Source: UBA964 sp037444685
GTDB taxonomy: Bacteria > Pseudomonadota > Gammaproteobacteria > Steroidobacterales > Steroidobacteraceae
Direction: 5' to 3'
Assembly: GCA_037444685.1 (NCBI GenBank)
Contig: JBBILX010000002.1
Coordinates: forward strand, 248,001 to 312,000
DNA length: 64,000 nucleotides
Both the position numbers and the translations under genes were made by a program. Shown piece after piece: positions 36,550-45,579 of this stretch; the stretch's first letter is position 1, and each line of letters starts with the position of its first letter. The notes under the pieces were generated by a model. It had not been told where the DNA came from and did no database searches. It saw only the letters and a program-made list of their open reading frames with translations.

Positions 36550-37443
36550 TCACGATGGACTCGCAGATGCCGCGGCCAGCAGCCCCTCCGCCACGCGCGT
36601 GGCCTGTTCTCCATCGACCGCGGTGCTGTCGGCGCCCACTTCGGCGACGCGATCGGGGCGATCCACGAACGGCGCACCGCCGACCATGACCCGGATCTGC
36701 GGATTGCGCGATACGCGGCGCACCTGGCGGATCGTCTCGGCCAGCGACTCGAGCCGCGCGTCGGATCCGATCGAAAGGCCGATCAGCGAGAAGGCCTCGC
36801 GCTGCACGACCTCGAGCAGCTCGCGGCGGGATTCGAGCGGCTGATCCCAGACATCCCATCCCGCGCGGCGAAAGAATTCGGCGACCATGATCAGCCCGAA
36901 CGTGTGCTGTTCGCCCGGCTCGGGCACGAGCAGCATCCGCCTACCGTCTCTTCGAGGCTCGGCCTCGTTGAGGAACGCCGGACTGAGCTGGTGCACGAGC
37001 TGCTGCAGGCGCCACAACCCGATCGTCACGTCGGTGAAACTGCAATAGTCGGCGTTCCACATCTCGCCCAGCAATCGCGCCGTCGGCACGAGCAGCTGCA
37101 GGTAGAGTCGGTCGAGTGGCACGCCGCGCTCGCGCAGACCCTCGACATAGGCCAGCGCTGGTTCGACTCCGGGAGCGATGACGAGACGCGCGAGCTCGGC
37201 TACGTGTTCGGGCCCGGGGTGCAGCGTTCCAGCAGGCGCCGCGGGCGGGGTGCTACGGACCTCGCTGACCCGGCTGTGCATGAGCATGAGCCGCGGAATG
37301 ATCTGCTCCTCGATCGTGCGCTCGAGCCGGTCGCGATCCGACAGGTCAGGGCCATGCGCCCCGTCCCGAACCATCGACACCCCTGCGACCGGCCAATGCG
37401 GCGGCAGGACCCTGACACCCCGCGAATGCCTCGTGCTGCTCAT
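36550..37443 (-). CDS. ppaA: PpaA/AerR B12-binding antirepressor
   Basis: The 297-residue protein has a helical cap and a cobalamin-binding Rossmann domain. The lower-ligand motif reads E178-Q-H180-T-F-G, and the GGAPF segment (255-259) matches the dimethylbenzimidazole pocket. PpaA/AerR binds B12, responds to light and counters PpsR/CrtJ. The upstream gene position relative to ppsR, transcribed together leftward, is conserved in purple bacteria. The start follows GGGGAG. A strong promoter (TTGACA-17-TCTAAT) overlapped by a PpsR-like site drives it. Confidence 0.93.
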   Translation of the reverse strand: MSSTRHSRGVRVLPPHWPVAGVSMVRDGAHGPDLSDRDRLERTIEEQIIPRLMLMHSRVSEVRSTPPAAPAGTLHPGPEHVAELARLVIAPGVEPALAYVEGLRERGVPLDRLYLQLLVPTARLLGEMWNADYCSFTDVTIGLWRLQQLVHQLSPAFLNEAEPRRDGRRMLLVPEPGEQHTFGLIMVAEFFRRAGWDVWDQPLESRRELLEVVQREAFSLIGLSIGSDARLESLAETIRQVRRVSRNPQIRVMVGGAPFVDRPDRVAEVGADSTAVDGEQATRVAEGLLAAASASPS

Positions 37444-37555
37444 GGACTCCCCTCTCCCGCCCCTCTGCTGCGGGCTTGCCCACCGGTCTCATGTCCGGCT
37501 TGCGCCGGGCTGGACCGCTGCCTTCACCGATGGCATCGCGCGATGACGCGATGCG

Positions 37556-37635
37556 ATTAGAAAATTCTGCTCGGTAGCTGTCAAGTTCTCCTGACGTCTA
37601 CTCTGATTGACAGCCGGTCGGTCGATCCTTAGATT
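37556..37635. promoter_or_regulatory. Divergent ppaA/bchF promoters with two PpsR-like sites
   Basis: Leftward, TTGACA (37584-37579), a 17-base spacer and TCTAAT (37561-37556) form the ppaA promoter. Rightward, TTGACA (37607-37612), a 17-base spacer and TAGATT (37630-37635) form the bchF promoter. Two palindromes, 37579-37596 and 37595-37612, match TGT-N12-ACA at five of six bases, and each contains one of the -35 boxes. They overlap by two bases, so one pair of bound PpsR tetramers could control both directions. Confidence 0.8.
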
Positions 37636-37670
37636 GCCTCCAAGGGGACCGTTCGGCTGCACCATCTCTC

Positions 37671-38204
37671 ATGAGACCTCGCCCGCCTCGCCGACTTGCC
37701 GCGCGTCGTGATGCCGCCATGCCTCTGTACACCGAGGAGCAGAAACGGCGCCGCGATGCCTCGCCGTGGACGATCGTGCAGGGCGTGCTCGCTCCGCTGC
37801 AGCTGCTGGTCTGCCTCGTCAGCGTCTGGCTGGTGCTGCGCTTCCTCGACACCGGCGAGGGGGAGCAGGCCGCCACAATCTCCGTGCTGGTCAAGACCTT
37901 CGTGCTGTACGCGATCATGTACACCGGTGCGCTCTGGGAGCGCGACGTCTTCGGCGTATACCTGTTCGCAAAGCCGTTCTTCTGGGAAGACGTCGTCAGC
38001 ATGCTCGTGATCGCCCTGCATACGGCCTACCTCGCCGCATGGTTGTTCGAGTTTCTGTCGGTGCGCGAGCAGATGTTGCTTGCCTTAGCAGCCTACGCGG
38101 CCTACGCGATCAACGCAACGCAGTTCTTCCTGAAGCTCCGTGCAGCGCGCCGTCAGCATTTTGCGCTGCAGGAAAACCGGCCTGCATGGGCGCCACAGAA
38201 ATGA
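37671..38204 (+). CDS. bchF: 2-vinyl bacteriochlorophyllide hydratase BchF
   Basis: The product (177 residues from ATG 37671, 161 from ATG 37719) has the BchF signature LYTEEQKRRRDASPWTIVQG and SVREQMLLALAAYAAYAINA with several membrane-associated helices. It hydrates the C3 vinyl group toward the hydroxyethyl form used by BchC. The second ATG (37719) gives the family's usual N-terminus; neither start has a strong ribosome-binding site. It is first in a rightward operon. In many purple bacteria bchNBHLM follow bchF; here lhaA follows directly with a four-base overlap. Confidence 0.95.
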   Translation: MRPRPPRRLAARRDAAMPLYTEEQKRRRDASPWTIVQGVLAPLQLLVCLVSVWLVLRFLDTGEGEQAATISVLVKTFVLYAIMYTGALWERDVFGVYLFAKPFFWEDVVSMLVIALHTAYLAAWLFEFLSVREQMLLALAAYAAYAINATQFFLKLRAARRQHFALQENRPAWAPQK

Positions 38205-39646
38205 GGTTCAGGCCCGCAGAGCTCAGCTATCGATTCGCCGAGCGCTGGCTCGCGCTCGGGCCGCGCTGGCTGCCGTTCGCCGATGCCGCGAGCCGCGAGC
38301 TGCCGCTCTCGCGGCTGCTGCGACTGTCGCTCTTCCAGGTCTCGGTCGGCATGTCGATGGTGCTGCTGACGGGCACGCTGAACCGGGTGATGATCGTCGA
38401 GCTCGGCGTCAGCGCCGCTCTCGTCGCGGGCATGGTGGCGCTGCCGCTGCTGTTCGCGCCATTCCGGGCCCTGCTGGGCTTCCGCTCCGATACGCACCGC
38501 TCCTACCTCGGCTGGCGTCGCGTCCCGTATCTCTGGATCGGCACGCTGCTGCAGTTCGGTGGGCTGGCGATCATGCCGTTCTCGCTGATCATCCTATCGG
38601 GCGACACGCACGGGCCGGTGATCATCGGACAGATCGCGGCGGCCCTCGCTTTCCTGCTCGTCGGCGCCGGCGTGCACACGGTGCAGACGGCCGGTCTCGC
38701 GCTGGCCACCGACGTCGCGCCCGAGGAGGCGCGGCCGCGCGTCGTGGCCCTGCTGTACGTGATGCTGCTGCTCGGATCCCTGATCAGCGCGCTCGGCTTC
38801 GCCGCGCTGCTCGAGAACTTCAGCCAGATCCGCCTGATACAGGTCGTGCAGGGCGCGGCGTTCCTGACCCTCGTGCTGAATCTCGTCGCGCTGTGGCAGC
38901 AGGAGCCACGCGATCCCGCCCGGACGCGTGGCGATCAGCCGCGGGACTTCCTGCGCGCGTGGCGCCGCCTCGCGAGCCAGAACCGTGCGCGGCGGTTCCT
39001 GCTCGCGACCGGGCTCGGCACGGCGGGTTTCACGATGCAGGACATCCTGCTCGAGCCCTACGGCGGCGAGATCCTGCGACTCGGTGTCGGCGCGACGACG
39101 TCGCTGACGGCGCTGCTGGCCGCCGGCACGCTCGGCGCGTTTGCGCTCGCGGCGCGCGCCCTCGCGCGCGGCATCGATCCGCATCGCCTCGCCGCCCATG
39201 GCGCGCTGCTCGGAGTGTTCGCGTTCGCCGCGATCGTGTTCGCCGCACCGCTCGATTCGACCCTGCTGTTCCGGTGCGGCGTCCTGCTGATCGGTTGCGG
39301 GGGCGGCCTGTTTGCGGTCGGCACGCTGACGGCGGCCATGGACCTCGATTCCGGCGGCCACGTCGGGCTCGCGCTCGGTGCCTGGGGCGCGGTGCAGGCG
39401 ACGGCGGCCGGCCTCGCCACGGCGATCGGCGGCGTGCTCCGCGACGTCGTCTCGGGACTCGCCGCGGACGGCGCGCTTGGCCCGGCGCTCGCGAGTCCGG
39501 TCACCGGCTACAGCTTCGTCTACCACGTCGAGATCGCGCTGCTGTTCACGACGCTGGTCGTCATCGGTCCGCTCGCGCGCCACGCGCGCGTAGCGCGGCG
39601 TTCTCCTCGTCCACAGCGTTTCGGCCTGGCCGAATTCCCCGGCTAG
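38201..39646 (+). CDS. lhaA: LhaA, LH1 assembly factor (PucC family)
   Basis: The 481-residue twelve-helix protein has the LhaA-specific N-terminus (RFAERWLALGPRWLPFADAA) and the family block GMSMVLLTGTLNRVMIVELG. LhaA supports LH1 antenna assembly around the reaction centre. ATG 38201 is chosen because it overlaps the bchF stop as ATGA; an ATG 15 bases upstream is possible. It precedes puhA by 21 bases, the classic lhaA-puhA order. Its last 15 residues are basic/proline-rich. Confidence 0.95.
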   Translation: MRFRPAELSYRFAERWLALGPRWLPFADAASRELPLSRLLRLSLFQVSVGMSMVLLTGTLNRVMIVELGVSAALVAGMVALPLLFAPFRALLGFRSDTHRSYLGWRRVPYLWIGTLLQFGGLAIMPFSLIILSGDTHGPVIIGQIAAALAFLLVGAGVHTVQTAGLALATDVAPEEARPRVVALLYVMLLLGSLISALGFAALLENFSQIRLIQVVQGAAFLTLVLNLVALWQQEPRDPARTRGDQPRDFLRAWRRLASQNRARRFLLATGLGTAGFTMQDILLEPYGGEILRLGVGATTSLTALLAAGTLGAFALAARALARGIDPHRLAAHGALLGVFAFAAIVFAAPLDSTLLFRCGVLLIGCGGGLFAVGTLTAAMDLDSGGHVGLALGAWGAVQATAAGLATAIGGVLRDVVSGLAADGALGPALASPVTGYSFVYHVEIALLFTTLVVIGPLARHARVARRSPRPQRFGLAEFPG

Positions 39647-39667
39647 GCATCCGCAGGAGTAGCTCCC

Positions 39668-40450
39668 ATGCAAACAGGTGCCATCACGGGTTACATCGAC
39701 GTCGCGCAGCTCGTCCTGTACGGGTTCTGGATCTTCTTCGCCGGTCTGATCTATTACCTGCGTCGCGAGGACAAGCGCGAGGGCTATCCGCTCGAATCGG
39801 ATCGCACGGAGCGGACGCAGCGTGTACGCGTCCAGGGCTTCCCGGCGATTCCGCCGCCGAAGACCTTCCGACTCGCGCATGGCGGTACTTACTCTGCGCC
39901 GAACGAGCGGGTCGAAGAGATCCCGATCGCCGCGGAACCGGTCGCAGGGTTCGCCGGCGCGCCGCTCGAACCGACCGGCGATCCGATGCGCGAGGCGGTC
40001 GGGCCGGGCTCGTACGCCAAGCGGTCGAACCAGCCGGACCTCACGCTCGACGGCCGGGATCGCATCGTGCCGATGCGCATTGCGACCGACTTCTCGATTG
40101 CGGAAGGCGATCCCGATCCGCGTGGCATGGCGGTCTATGGCGCCGACGGGGCGTCCGGCGGGACCATCGTCGACGTCTGGGTCGATCGCTCGGAGCCGCA
40201 GATCCGCTATCTCGAGGTCGACACCGGCGGCGCGAAGCCGCACCGCGCCCTCGTGCCGATCGGCTTCTGCCGTATCCTCGGCAGAAGGCGGGAAGTGCAC
40301 GTCGCGGCGATCACCGGCGCGCAGTTTGTAAACGTTCCTGCTCTGGCCAGTCCCGATCGCGTGACGCTGCTCGAGGAAGACAGGATCAGTGCCTACTACG
40401 GCGGCGGCAGGCTCTACGCGCTGCCGGAGCGCGCGGAACCGCTGCTGTGA
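39668..40450 (+). CDS. puhA: Photosynthetic reaction centre H subunit
   Basis: The 260-residue subunit has one N-terminal membrane helix (LVLYGFWIFFAGLIYYLRRED) and a cytoplasmic PRC-barrel domain with PKTF and DRISAYYGGGRLYA. It stabilises the L/M core and guides protons to the secondary quinone. The start at 39668 follows AGGAGTAG. The stop overlaps the puhB start by four bases. Confidence 0.97.
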   Translation: MQTGAITGYIDVAQLVLYGFWIFFAGLIYYLRREDKREGYPLESDRTERTQRVRVQGFPAIPPPKTFRLAHGGTYSAPNERVEEIPIAAEPVAGFAGAPLEPTGDPMREAVGPGSYAKRSNQPDLTLDGRDRIVPMRIATDFSIAEGDPDPRGMAVYGADGASGGTIVDVWVDRSEPQIRYLEVDTGGAKPHRALVPIGFCRILGRRREVHVAAITGAQFVNVPALASPDRVTLLEEDRISAYYGGGRLYALPERAEPLL

Positions 40451-41169
40451 GCCACGACGACTTTGCGGTCGAGCCCGTTCCTGGTCTGCCGGCAGCGCTG
40501 CCGGCCGGTGAGTCGGTGCTCTGGCAGGGACGGCCGCAGTGGCGCTCGCTCGCGCGACGCGCCCTGCATGCCCGCAAGGTCGCCGTCTACTTCGTCGTGC
40601 TCGCGGCCTGGAGCGGTGTGGCGGCGATCTACGACGGCCGCGGCATGGCGGCGGCAGCCTGGGTGGTCGCTACGCAGTTGCTGCTCGGCGTGCTGGCCGC
40701 CGGCATGCTCGCCGGCATCGCTTTGCTCGCCGCGCGGGCCACGGTCTACACGCTCACGACCGAGCGCGTCGTCATCCGCTTCGGCATCGCGCTGACGATG
40801 AGCGTCAATCTGCCTTTGAAGAAGATCCAGACGGCCGGGCTGCGCAGACATCGAGACGGGACAGGAGACATTCCCCTCGGTCTGGTTCCGGGCGAGCGCG
40901 TCAGCTACCTGATCCTCTGGCCGCACGTGCGACCGTGGCGGTTCCGGCAGGTCGAGCCGATGCTGCGCTGCATCCCGGACGCGTACACCGTGGCCCAGCG
41001 ACTCGCCGGGGCGCTGGCCCGACGGCACGGCGTCGCGGAGGCTTCAGTCGCTGCGCCGACTTCGGTTGCGCAGGCCGACGGTCAGCGCGCGCGGCCAGTG
41101 GCGACCGCCGCGACCCACGCGAGGGACCGTGCCGGCGAGCAGGCGGCGGGGGCGGCGGTCTCGGCATGA
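40447..41169 (+). CDS. puhB: Photosynthetic complex assembly protein PuhB
   Basis: The 240-residue membrane protein has helices near residues 45-60 and 70-95 and a PH-like domain (VYTLTTERVVIRFGIALTMS). PuhB aids reaction-centre and LH1 assembly. GTG 40447 overlaps the puhA stop as GTGA. The last 40 residues are an Ala-rich low-complexity tail not usual for the family. It is coupled to puhC by an ATGA overlap. Confidence 0.93.
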   Translation: MSHDDFAVEPVPGLPAALPAGESVLWQGRPQWRSLARRALHARKVAVYFVVLAAWSGVAAIYDGRGMAAAAWVVATQLLLGVLAAGMLAGIALLAARATVYTLTTERVVIRFGIALTMSVNLPLKKIQTAGLRRHRDGTGDIPLGLVPGERVSYLILWPHVRPWRFRQVEPMLRCIPDAYTVAQRLAGALARRHGVAEASVAAPTSVAQADGQRARPVATAATHARDRAGEQAAGAAVSA

Positions 41170-41648
41170 GCAGACCCGTCGATGACCCGTCGCCGCCGCG
41201 CGGCCTGCTGCTCGCGATCGGCGTCCTGATCTCCGCAACGCTCCTGCTCGTCGCGCTCGCCCGCTCCAACGGCGTCGGCCTGATGAGGACGCGCGACATC
41301 GAACCAGCGGCCAGCGCCGCGACGGTCGTGCGCGAAGCGGCGTTGCGTTTCGCGGATCGCGGCGATGGCGCCGTGGTCGTCACGCGCGCCACCGATGGCG
41401 CCCTCGTCGCGGTGCTCGAATCGGGCTCGGGAGGCTTCGTGCGTGGCGTGATGCGCGGTCTCGCGCGGGAGCGGCGCATGCACGGCATCGAATCCACGCC
41501 GCCGTTCCTGCTGACCCAGTGGAGCGACGGTCGGCTGACCCTGCGCGACACCGCCACCGATCGCCTGATCGACCTCGGTGCCTTCGGTCAGACCAACCTT
41601 GGCGCCTTCGCTGCGCTGTTGCCGCGCGAGAGCGGGACGGGACCCTGA
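41166..41648 (+). CDS. puhC: Photosynthetic complex assembly protein PuhC
   Basis: The 160-residue protein has a single N-terminal membrane helix (LLLAIGVLISATLLLVALAR) and a periplasmic domain with GFVRGVMRGLARERR and PFLLTQWSDGRLTLRDT, typical of PuhC. It promotes LH1 and reaction-centre organisation. Start and stop are coupled to both neighbours (ATGA with puhB, TGATG with puhE). Confidence 0.93.
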   Translation: MSRPVDDPSPPRGLLLAIGVLISATLLLVALARSNGVGLMRTRDIEPAASAATVVREAALRFADRGDGAVVVTRATDGALVAVLESGSGGFVRGVMRGLARERRMHGIESTPPFLLTQWSDGRLTLRDTATDRLIDLGAFGQTNLGAFAALLPRESGTGP

Positions 41649-42469
41649 TGTCCTGGGTCGCGGCCTGGGCGCCGGTCGCGTACACATTGCTGCTCTGGTG
41701 GTTCACCACCGGTCTGATACTGCTGCTCGACGGTCTGCCGCGTTCGAGTCGCCGCTGGAGCCTCGGTGGCGCGGCACTGCTGGCTCTGGTCGGGCTCGTC
41801 GCGCTCCATCGCACCGCCTCGCAGACGACCGTCGCCGACGCCTGCATTGCGTTCACGAGCGCGCTGCTGATCTGGGGCTTCGTGGAGCTCGCGTTCCTGA
41901 CCGGCGTGCTGACGGGCCCCCGCCGCACGGACTGTCCCGCCGGCGCGCGCGGCTGGCAGCGCCTGCGCGCCGCGCTGGCGGCCATTCTGCACCACGAGCT
42001 CGCGCTGCTCGCGGCAGGCGCCGCCATTGCAGCGGTCAGCGGTATCAACCACGTCGGCTTCTGGACCTTCGCGGCGCTGTGGCTGATGCGCCAGAGCGCC
42101 AAGATCAACCTGTATCTAGGGGTTCGCAACACCGGCGAGCAGTTCCTGCCGCCCGAGCTCGGCTACATCGCCTCGTATTTCCGCCGCCGGCCGATGAATC
42201 TGTTGTTCCCGTGGTCGGTGCTGGCCCTGACCGGAGCCGCCGTGCTGCTCTCTTTCGCAACGCTTGCCGTGCCCACGCCGGGCAACGAGCACACGGCCCT
42301 CGCGCTGCTGACGACCCTCGTCGTGCTCGGCTTGCTCGAGCACTGGTTCCTCGTCCTGCCGATCGACGTCGAGGCCCTCTGGCGCTGGAGCCTGCGCGGT
42401 CGGGACCGGGAACGGCAGCGGGTCGACGCACTGCGCGCGATGCCAGCGCCGACTCGCGGCCTGCCCTGA
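41648..42469 (+). CDS. puhE: Photosynthetic complex assembly protein PuhE (DUF3623)
   Basis: The 273-residue integral membrane protein has about seven helices and the DUF3623 features ALWLMRQSAKINLYLGVRN and EHWFLVLPID. PuhE modulates bacteriochlorophyll production and photosystem assembly in Rhodobacter. It overlaps the puhC stop by one base and is the last gene of the bchF-lhaA-puhABCE operon. Its stop abuts the convergent ispH stop. Confidence 0.92.
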   Translation: MSWVAAWAPVAYTLLLWWFTTGLILLLDGLPRSSRRWSLGGAALLALVGLVALHRTASQTTVADACIAFTSALLIWGFVELAFLTGVLTGPRRTDCPAGARGWQRLRAALAAILHHELALLAAGAAIAAVSGINHVGFWTFAALWLMRQSAKINLYLGVRNTGEQFLPPELGYIASYFRRRPMNLLFPWSVLALTGAAVLLSFATLAVPTPGNEHTALALLTTLVVLGLLEHWFLVLPIDVEALWRWSLRGRDRERQRVDALRAMPAPTRGLP

Positions 42470-43429
42470 TCAGGCGCTGCGCCGTTCGCGCGCGTTCCGG
42501 CTCGCCAGCGCGCGCAGCGCCTCCTCGGGCAGCCCGAACGAGACGTTCTCGGCGATGCCGCGCATCTCGCGCACGCGGAGCGTGCCGAACTCACGCAAGC
42601 GCTCGATCACGCCCTGCACGAGGCGCTCGGGGGCGGAGGCGCCCGCCGTCAGCCCGACGACCGAGATCCCCTCGAACCACGCCGGTTCGATCTGTGAGGC
42701 GTCATCGACGAGCCAGGCGGGCACGCCGCGCTGCGCGGCGAGCTCGCGCAGGCGATTCGAGTTCGAACTGTTGCGCGCGCCGACCACGATCAATGCATCG
42801 ACCCGCTCAGAGAGGGCATGGACGGCCGCCTGCCGATTCTGCGTCGCATAGCAGATGTCGTCGACGTCGGGCCCGACGATCTGCGGAAAGCGCCCGCGCA
42901 GCGCGGCGATCACGTCACGCGTATCGTCGACGCTCAGCGTCGTCTGCGTGACGTAGGCCAGCTCGCCCTCGAGAGGCGGCAGGGCCGCCACATCCTCGAC
43001 CGACGAAACGAGCAGGACCGGACCGTCGATCGAACCGAGCGTGCCGCGCACCTCCTCATGCCCTGCATGGCCCACCACGATGACCGTCGCACCGGACCGC
43101 GAATAACGCTGTGCCTGACCGTGCACCTTGGCCACGAGCGGGCAGGTTGCATCGACGACCCGCAGCTCGCGCCGTCGAGCGGCCTCGTAGGTGGCGCGTG
43201 GGACACCGTGCGCGCTGAACACGATCGCCGCGCCGGGCGGGACGGCCGTAAGGTCCTCGGCGAACACGGCGCCGCGGCGCCGGAGATCCTCGACGACGTG
43301 CCGGTTGTGCACGATCTCGTGCAGCACGTAGACCGGCGGGCCGTGCAGGGCGAGGGCACGCTCGACGATCTCGATCGCGCGGACCACCCCCGCGCAGAAA
43401 CCGCGAGGCTGGGCGAGGACCACGTCCAT
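42470..43429 (-). CDS. ispH: 4-hydroxy-3-methylbut-2-enyl diphosphate reductase IspH (LytB)
   Basis: The 319-residue iron-sulfur enzyme has all three cluster cysteines (GFCAGV, DATCPLV, DDICYATQNRQ), HEIVHN, SAHGV, GHAGHEEV, TQTTLS and NSSNSNRL. It makes IPP and DMAPP in the last step of the MEP pathway. It lies 19 bases after pufC in the same orientation, which places it at the end of the bchCXYZ-pufBALMC transcript. This would tie isoprenoid supply for carotenoids and the phytyl tail to photosystem expression. Whether another ispH exists in the genome is unknown. Confidence 0.95.
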   Translation of the reverse strand: MDVVLAQPRGFCAGVVRAIEIVERALALHGPPVYVLHEIVHNRHVVEDLRRRGAVFAEDLTAVPPGAAIVFSAHGVPRATYEAARRRELRVVDATCPLVAKVHGQAQRYSRSGATVIVVGHAGHEEVRGTLGSIDGPVLLVSSVEDVAALPPLEGELAYVTQTTLSVDDTRDVIAALRGRFPQIVGPDVDDICYATQNRQAAVHALSERVDALIVVGARNSSNSNRLRELAAQRGVPAWLVDDASQIEPAWFEGISVVGLTAGASAPERLVQGVIERLREFGTLRVREMRGIAENVSFGLPEEALRALASRNARERRSA

Positions 43430-43448
43430 GTCCTCGCCTCGGCGCGAT

Positions 43449-44552
43449 TCAGCCGCGGCTCGCGCGGGGCGCGAGCGCGGATTGAGCGGATGCGGTCGCT
43501 GGCTCGGCGGGGCTCGTGGCCTCGCCGGTCGGCTCAGCGGGCGGCTCCGCAGGCGCCTTGACCGTCGTCAGCTCCGGATAGTCGCGGGCCATCGGCGCGC
43601 CGAAGAGTGGCTTGTTGACGCCCTGATGGCAGGTCGCGCAATTGATCTTGGCGACGTCGCCGGTGGGGCCGAGGCGGTTGCGCGGAAACTGGTCGGTCAG
43701 CGGCACGAGGTACTCGACGTTGAGCGCGCGCGTCATCCGGATGCCATGCCAGGCCGTCACGCGCTTCGGCGTGCTCTGTTCCCAAACCGAGAACGAGCGG
43801 CTGTTGTGGCAGAAAGTGCAGTTGACGCCGAGCCCCTGTGACATGTGCATCATCAGCGAGTAGCTGTGCTCGGTCTGCATGATGTTGCGCGTGTTTCCGG
43901 ACGGCAGAGCCGTGGTGGAGATCGATCGGATCGGCTCGTTCTCGAGCAGGAAAGGCGTGAACGGGTCCCACGGCAGCGAAGCCAGTGCCGCCTGCGGTGC
44001 CGGGATGTTCTGGCCGGCGCGATCGGCGGCCAGGCCCCTGGCGGCCTTCGGACCCGGGTCGGTGAACCAGACCTCCTGCGGGACGTTCTTGCCGCGGTGG
44101 CAGGTGTAGCAGGTCACGCCCGTCTGCGCGACGTGCTGCTTCCAGTTCATGTTGATGTCGCGCGTCATCTGCAGCATCCGCCGCGCGACGATCTTGGTGT
44201 AGATCCCCTCGTCGGCCAGATTCTCGCCGACGTGGCAGTAGGTGCAGCCCTGCTCGGGGGAGACCCACTCGGTCATCGCCAGCATCAGGCGCGTGAATTC
44301 GGCGATGTTGAGATCCGTCAGCACCTGGACGTTCTGGTACACGTCCTTGGCGAGTGGCGCCTCTCCCTCGGCGGAAGGCTGCGGCGCCGGGACGACGTTC
44401 GCAGCCCGTCGCGCCTTGGCGATGCGAGGATTCTGCACGGTTTCCATCCCAGTGCCCCGATAACCGACCTGACCGACGTCCGGCGGCGGTCTCTCGCAGG
44501 CGACGAGCAGCAGCGAACTGGCGGCGAGGGCGAAGGCGAGCAGTCTGTTCAT
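43449..44552 (-). CDS. pufC: Tetrahaem cytochrome subunit of the reaction centre
   Basis: The 367-residue lipoprotein has a signal ending in LLLVAC (lipobox) and four haem sites, CTYCH, CYTCH, CTFCH and CATCH. It re-reduces the photo-oxidised special pair from periplasmic donors. After the last haem site and DYPEL, a Pro/Ala-rich tail of about 36 residues is added. ATG 44552 overlaps the pufM stop as ATGA and immediately precedes the signal peptide. Confidence 0.97.
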   Translation of the reverse strand: MNRLLAFALAASSLLLVACERPPPDVGQVGYRGTGMETVQNPRIAKARRAANVVPAPQPSAEGEAPLAKDVYQNVQVLTDLNIAEFTRLMLAMTEWVSPEQGCTYCHVGENLADEGIYTKIVARRMLQMTRDINMNWKQHVAQTGVTCYTCHRGKNVPQEVWFTDPGPKAARGLAADRAGQNIPAPQAALASLPWDPFTPFLLENEPIRSISTTALPSGNTRNIMQTEHSYSLMMHMSQGLGVNCTFCHNSRSFSVWEQSTPKRVTAWHGIRMTRALNVEYLVPLTDQFPRNRLGPTGDVAKINCATCHQGVNKPLFGAPMARDYPELTTVKAPAEPPAEPTGEATSPAEPATASAQSALAPRASRG

Positions 44553-45529
44553 GGCGCGACTCCAGCAGCGGCGGCCGCCGGATCCGAACCCGGTGGCATC
44601 AGCGGGGGATACATCGGGGCGACGCCGTGCTTGACGGCCCAGAGGTACCAGTTGTCGACGACCGTTCCGGTCAGCAGGATGCCGATGCCGCCAGTCAGCG
44701 GGCACAGCACGGCGAACCACCAGGCCCAGCGGTGAATCGATTCCATCGAGGCATTGAAGCCCATCGTCCAGCGCCAGAACAGCGCGGCGCGCTCGGCGGC
44801 CGTGCCGCGATCGACGATCTGCTCGATTTCGCGATCGCCGCCGTAAGGGGTGACCGCGAGGATCGTGCCCGCATGCATCGCGAACAGCAGCGCCGAGCCG
44901 TACAGGAAGGCGATCGACAGCGCGTGGAACGGGTTGTAGAACAGATTGCCGTAGCGGATCGAGAAGGCGGCGGTCCAGTCGAGGTGCGGGAAGATCCCGA
45001 ACGGCACGGCCTCGCTCCAGCTACCCATCAGAATCGGGCGGATGAAGCCGAGCACCAGATAGAGCCAGATCGCCGCGGCGAAGGCCCAGGTCACGTGCGT
45101 GCCGAGCCCCATCGCCCGCGCCCGGCGGTACATGCGCACCGCCCAGAGGATAATCGACGCGGTCAGGAAGAAGCCGGCCATGAGCCACCAGCCGCCTTTC
45201 GCGAGCGGCGGAATGCTGAGGCCGTACTCCGGCGCAGGCGGCTCGAGCGCGAGCCACGGGAGCTGGCGCACGAACTGCACCGGATCCCAGCCCACCGAGG
45301 CCCACATGTTCATGCCGATGATGATGATCGCGATCGCGCCGAACAGCAGCGAGGTGACCCCCGTCCAGCCGAGGTAGATCGGCCCGACCTGCGCGTCGCC
45401 GATCTTGCCGAACAAGTAACTGAAGAAGGGTTTGCCCTGGCGCGTCCAGGTGCCGCGCTCGATCGGTGGTCCGGCGTAGGCCGGCGAGCGGACCTGAACC
45501 GCCGTGAAGATGTTCTGATACTCCGCCAT
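44549..45529 (-). CDS. pufM: Photosynthetic reaction centre M subunit
   Basis: The 326-residue subunit has five membrane helices and the pigment/iron ligands in YNPFHALSIAFL, FAMHAGTILAV, GDREIEQI and SIHRWAWW. It binds the bacteriochlorophyll special pair with PufL, the primary quinone and the non-haem iron. The C-terminus is Ala-rich. The start follows AGGGGACG; the gap to pufL is 50 bases. Confidence 0.98.
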   Translation of the reverse strand: MAEYQNIFTAVQVRSPAYAGPPIERGTWTRQGKPFFSYLFGKIGDAQVGPIYLGWTGVTSLLFGAIAIIIIGMNMWASVGWDPVQFVRQLPWLALEPPAPEYGLSIPPLAKGGWWLMAGFFLTASIILWAVRMYRRARAMGLGTHVTWAFAAAIWLYLVLGFIRPILMGSWSEAVPFGIFPHLDWTAAFSIRYGNLFYNPFHALSIAFLYGSALLFAMHAGTILAVTPYGGDREIEQIVDRGTAAERAALFWRWTMGFNASMESIHRWAWWFAVLCPLTGGIGILLTGTVVDNWYLWAVKHGVAPMYPPLMPPGSDPAAAAAGVAP

Positions 45530-45579
45530 GTTCGTCCCCTAGTCCGATGCGCGCGCCGCGCGCGAGAATCCGCGTCGGT

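Noticed and set aside
38140..41169. 1009-codon frame reading through lhaA, puhA and puhB
   Set aside because: Only its last quarter (puhB) is real; the rest is out of frame with lhaA and puhA and Arg-rich.
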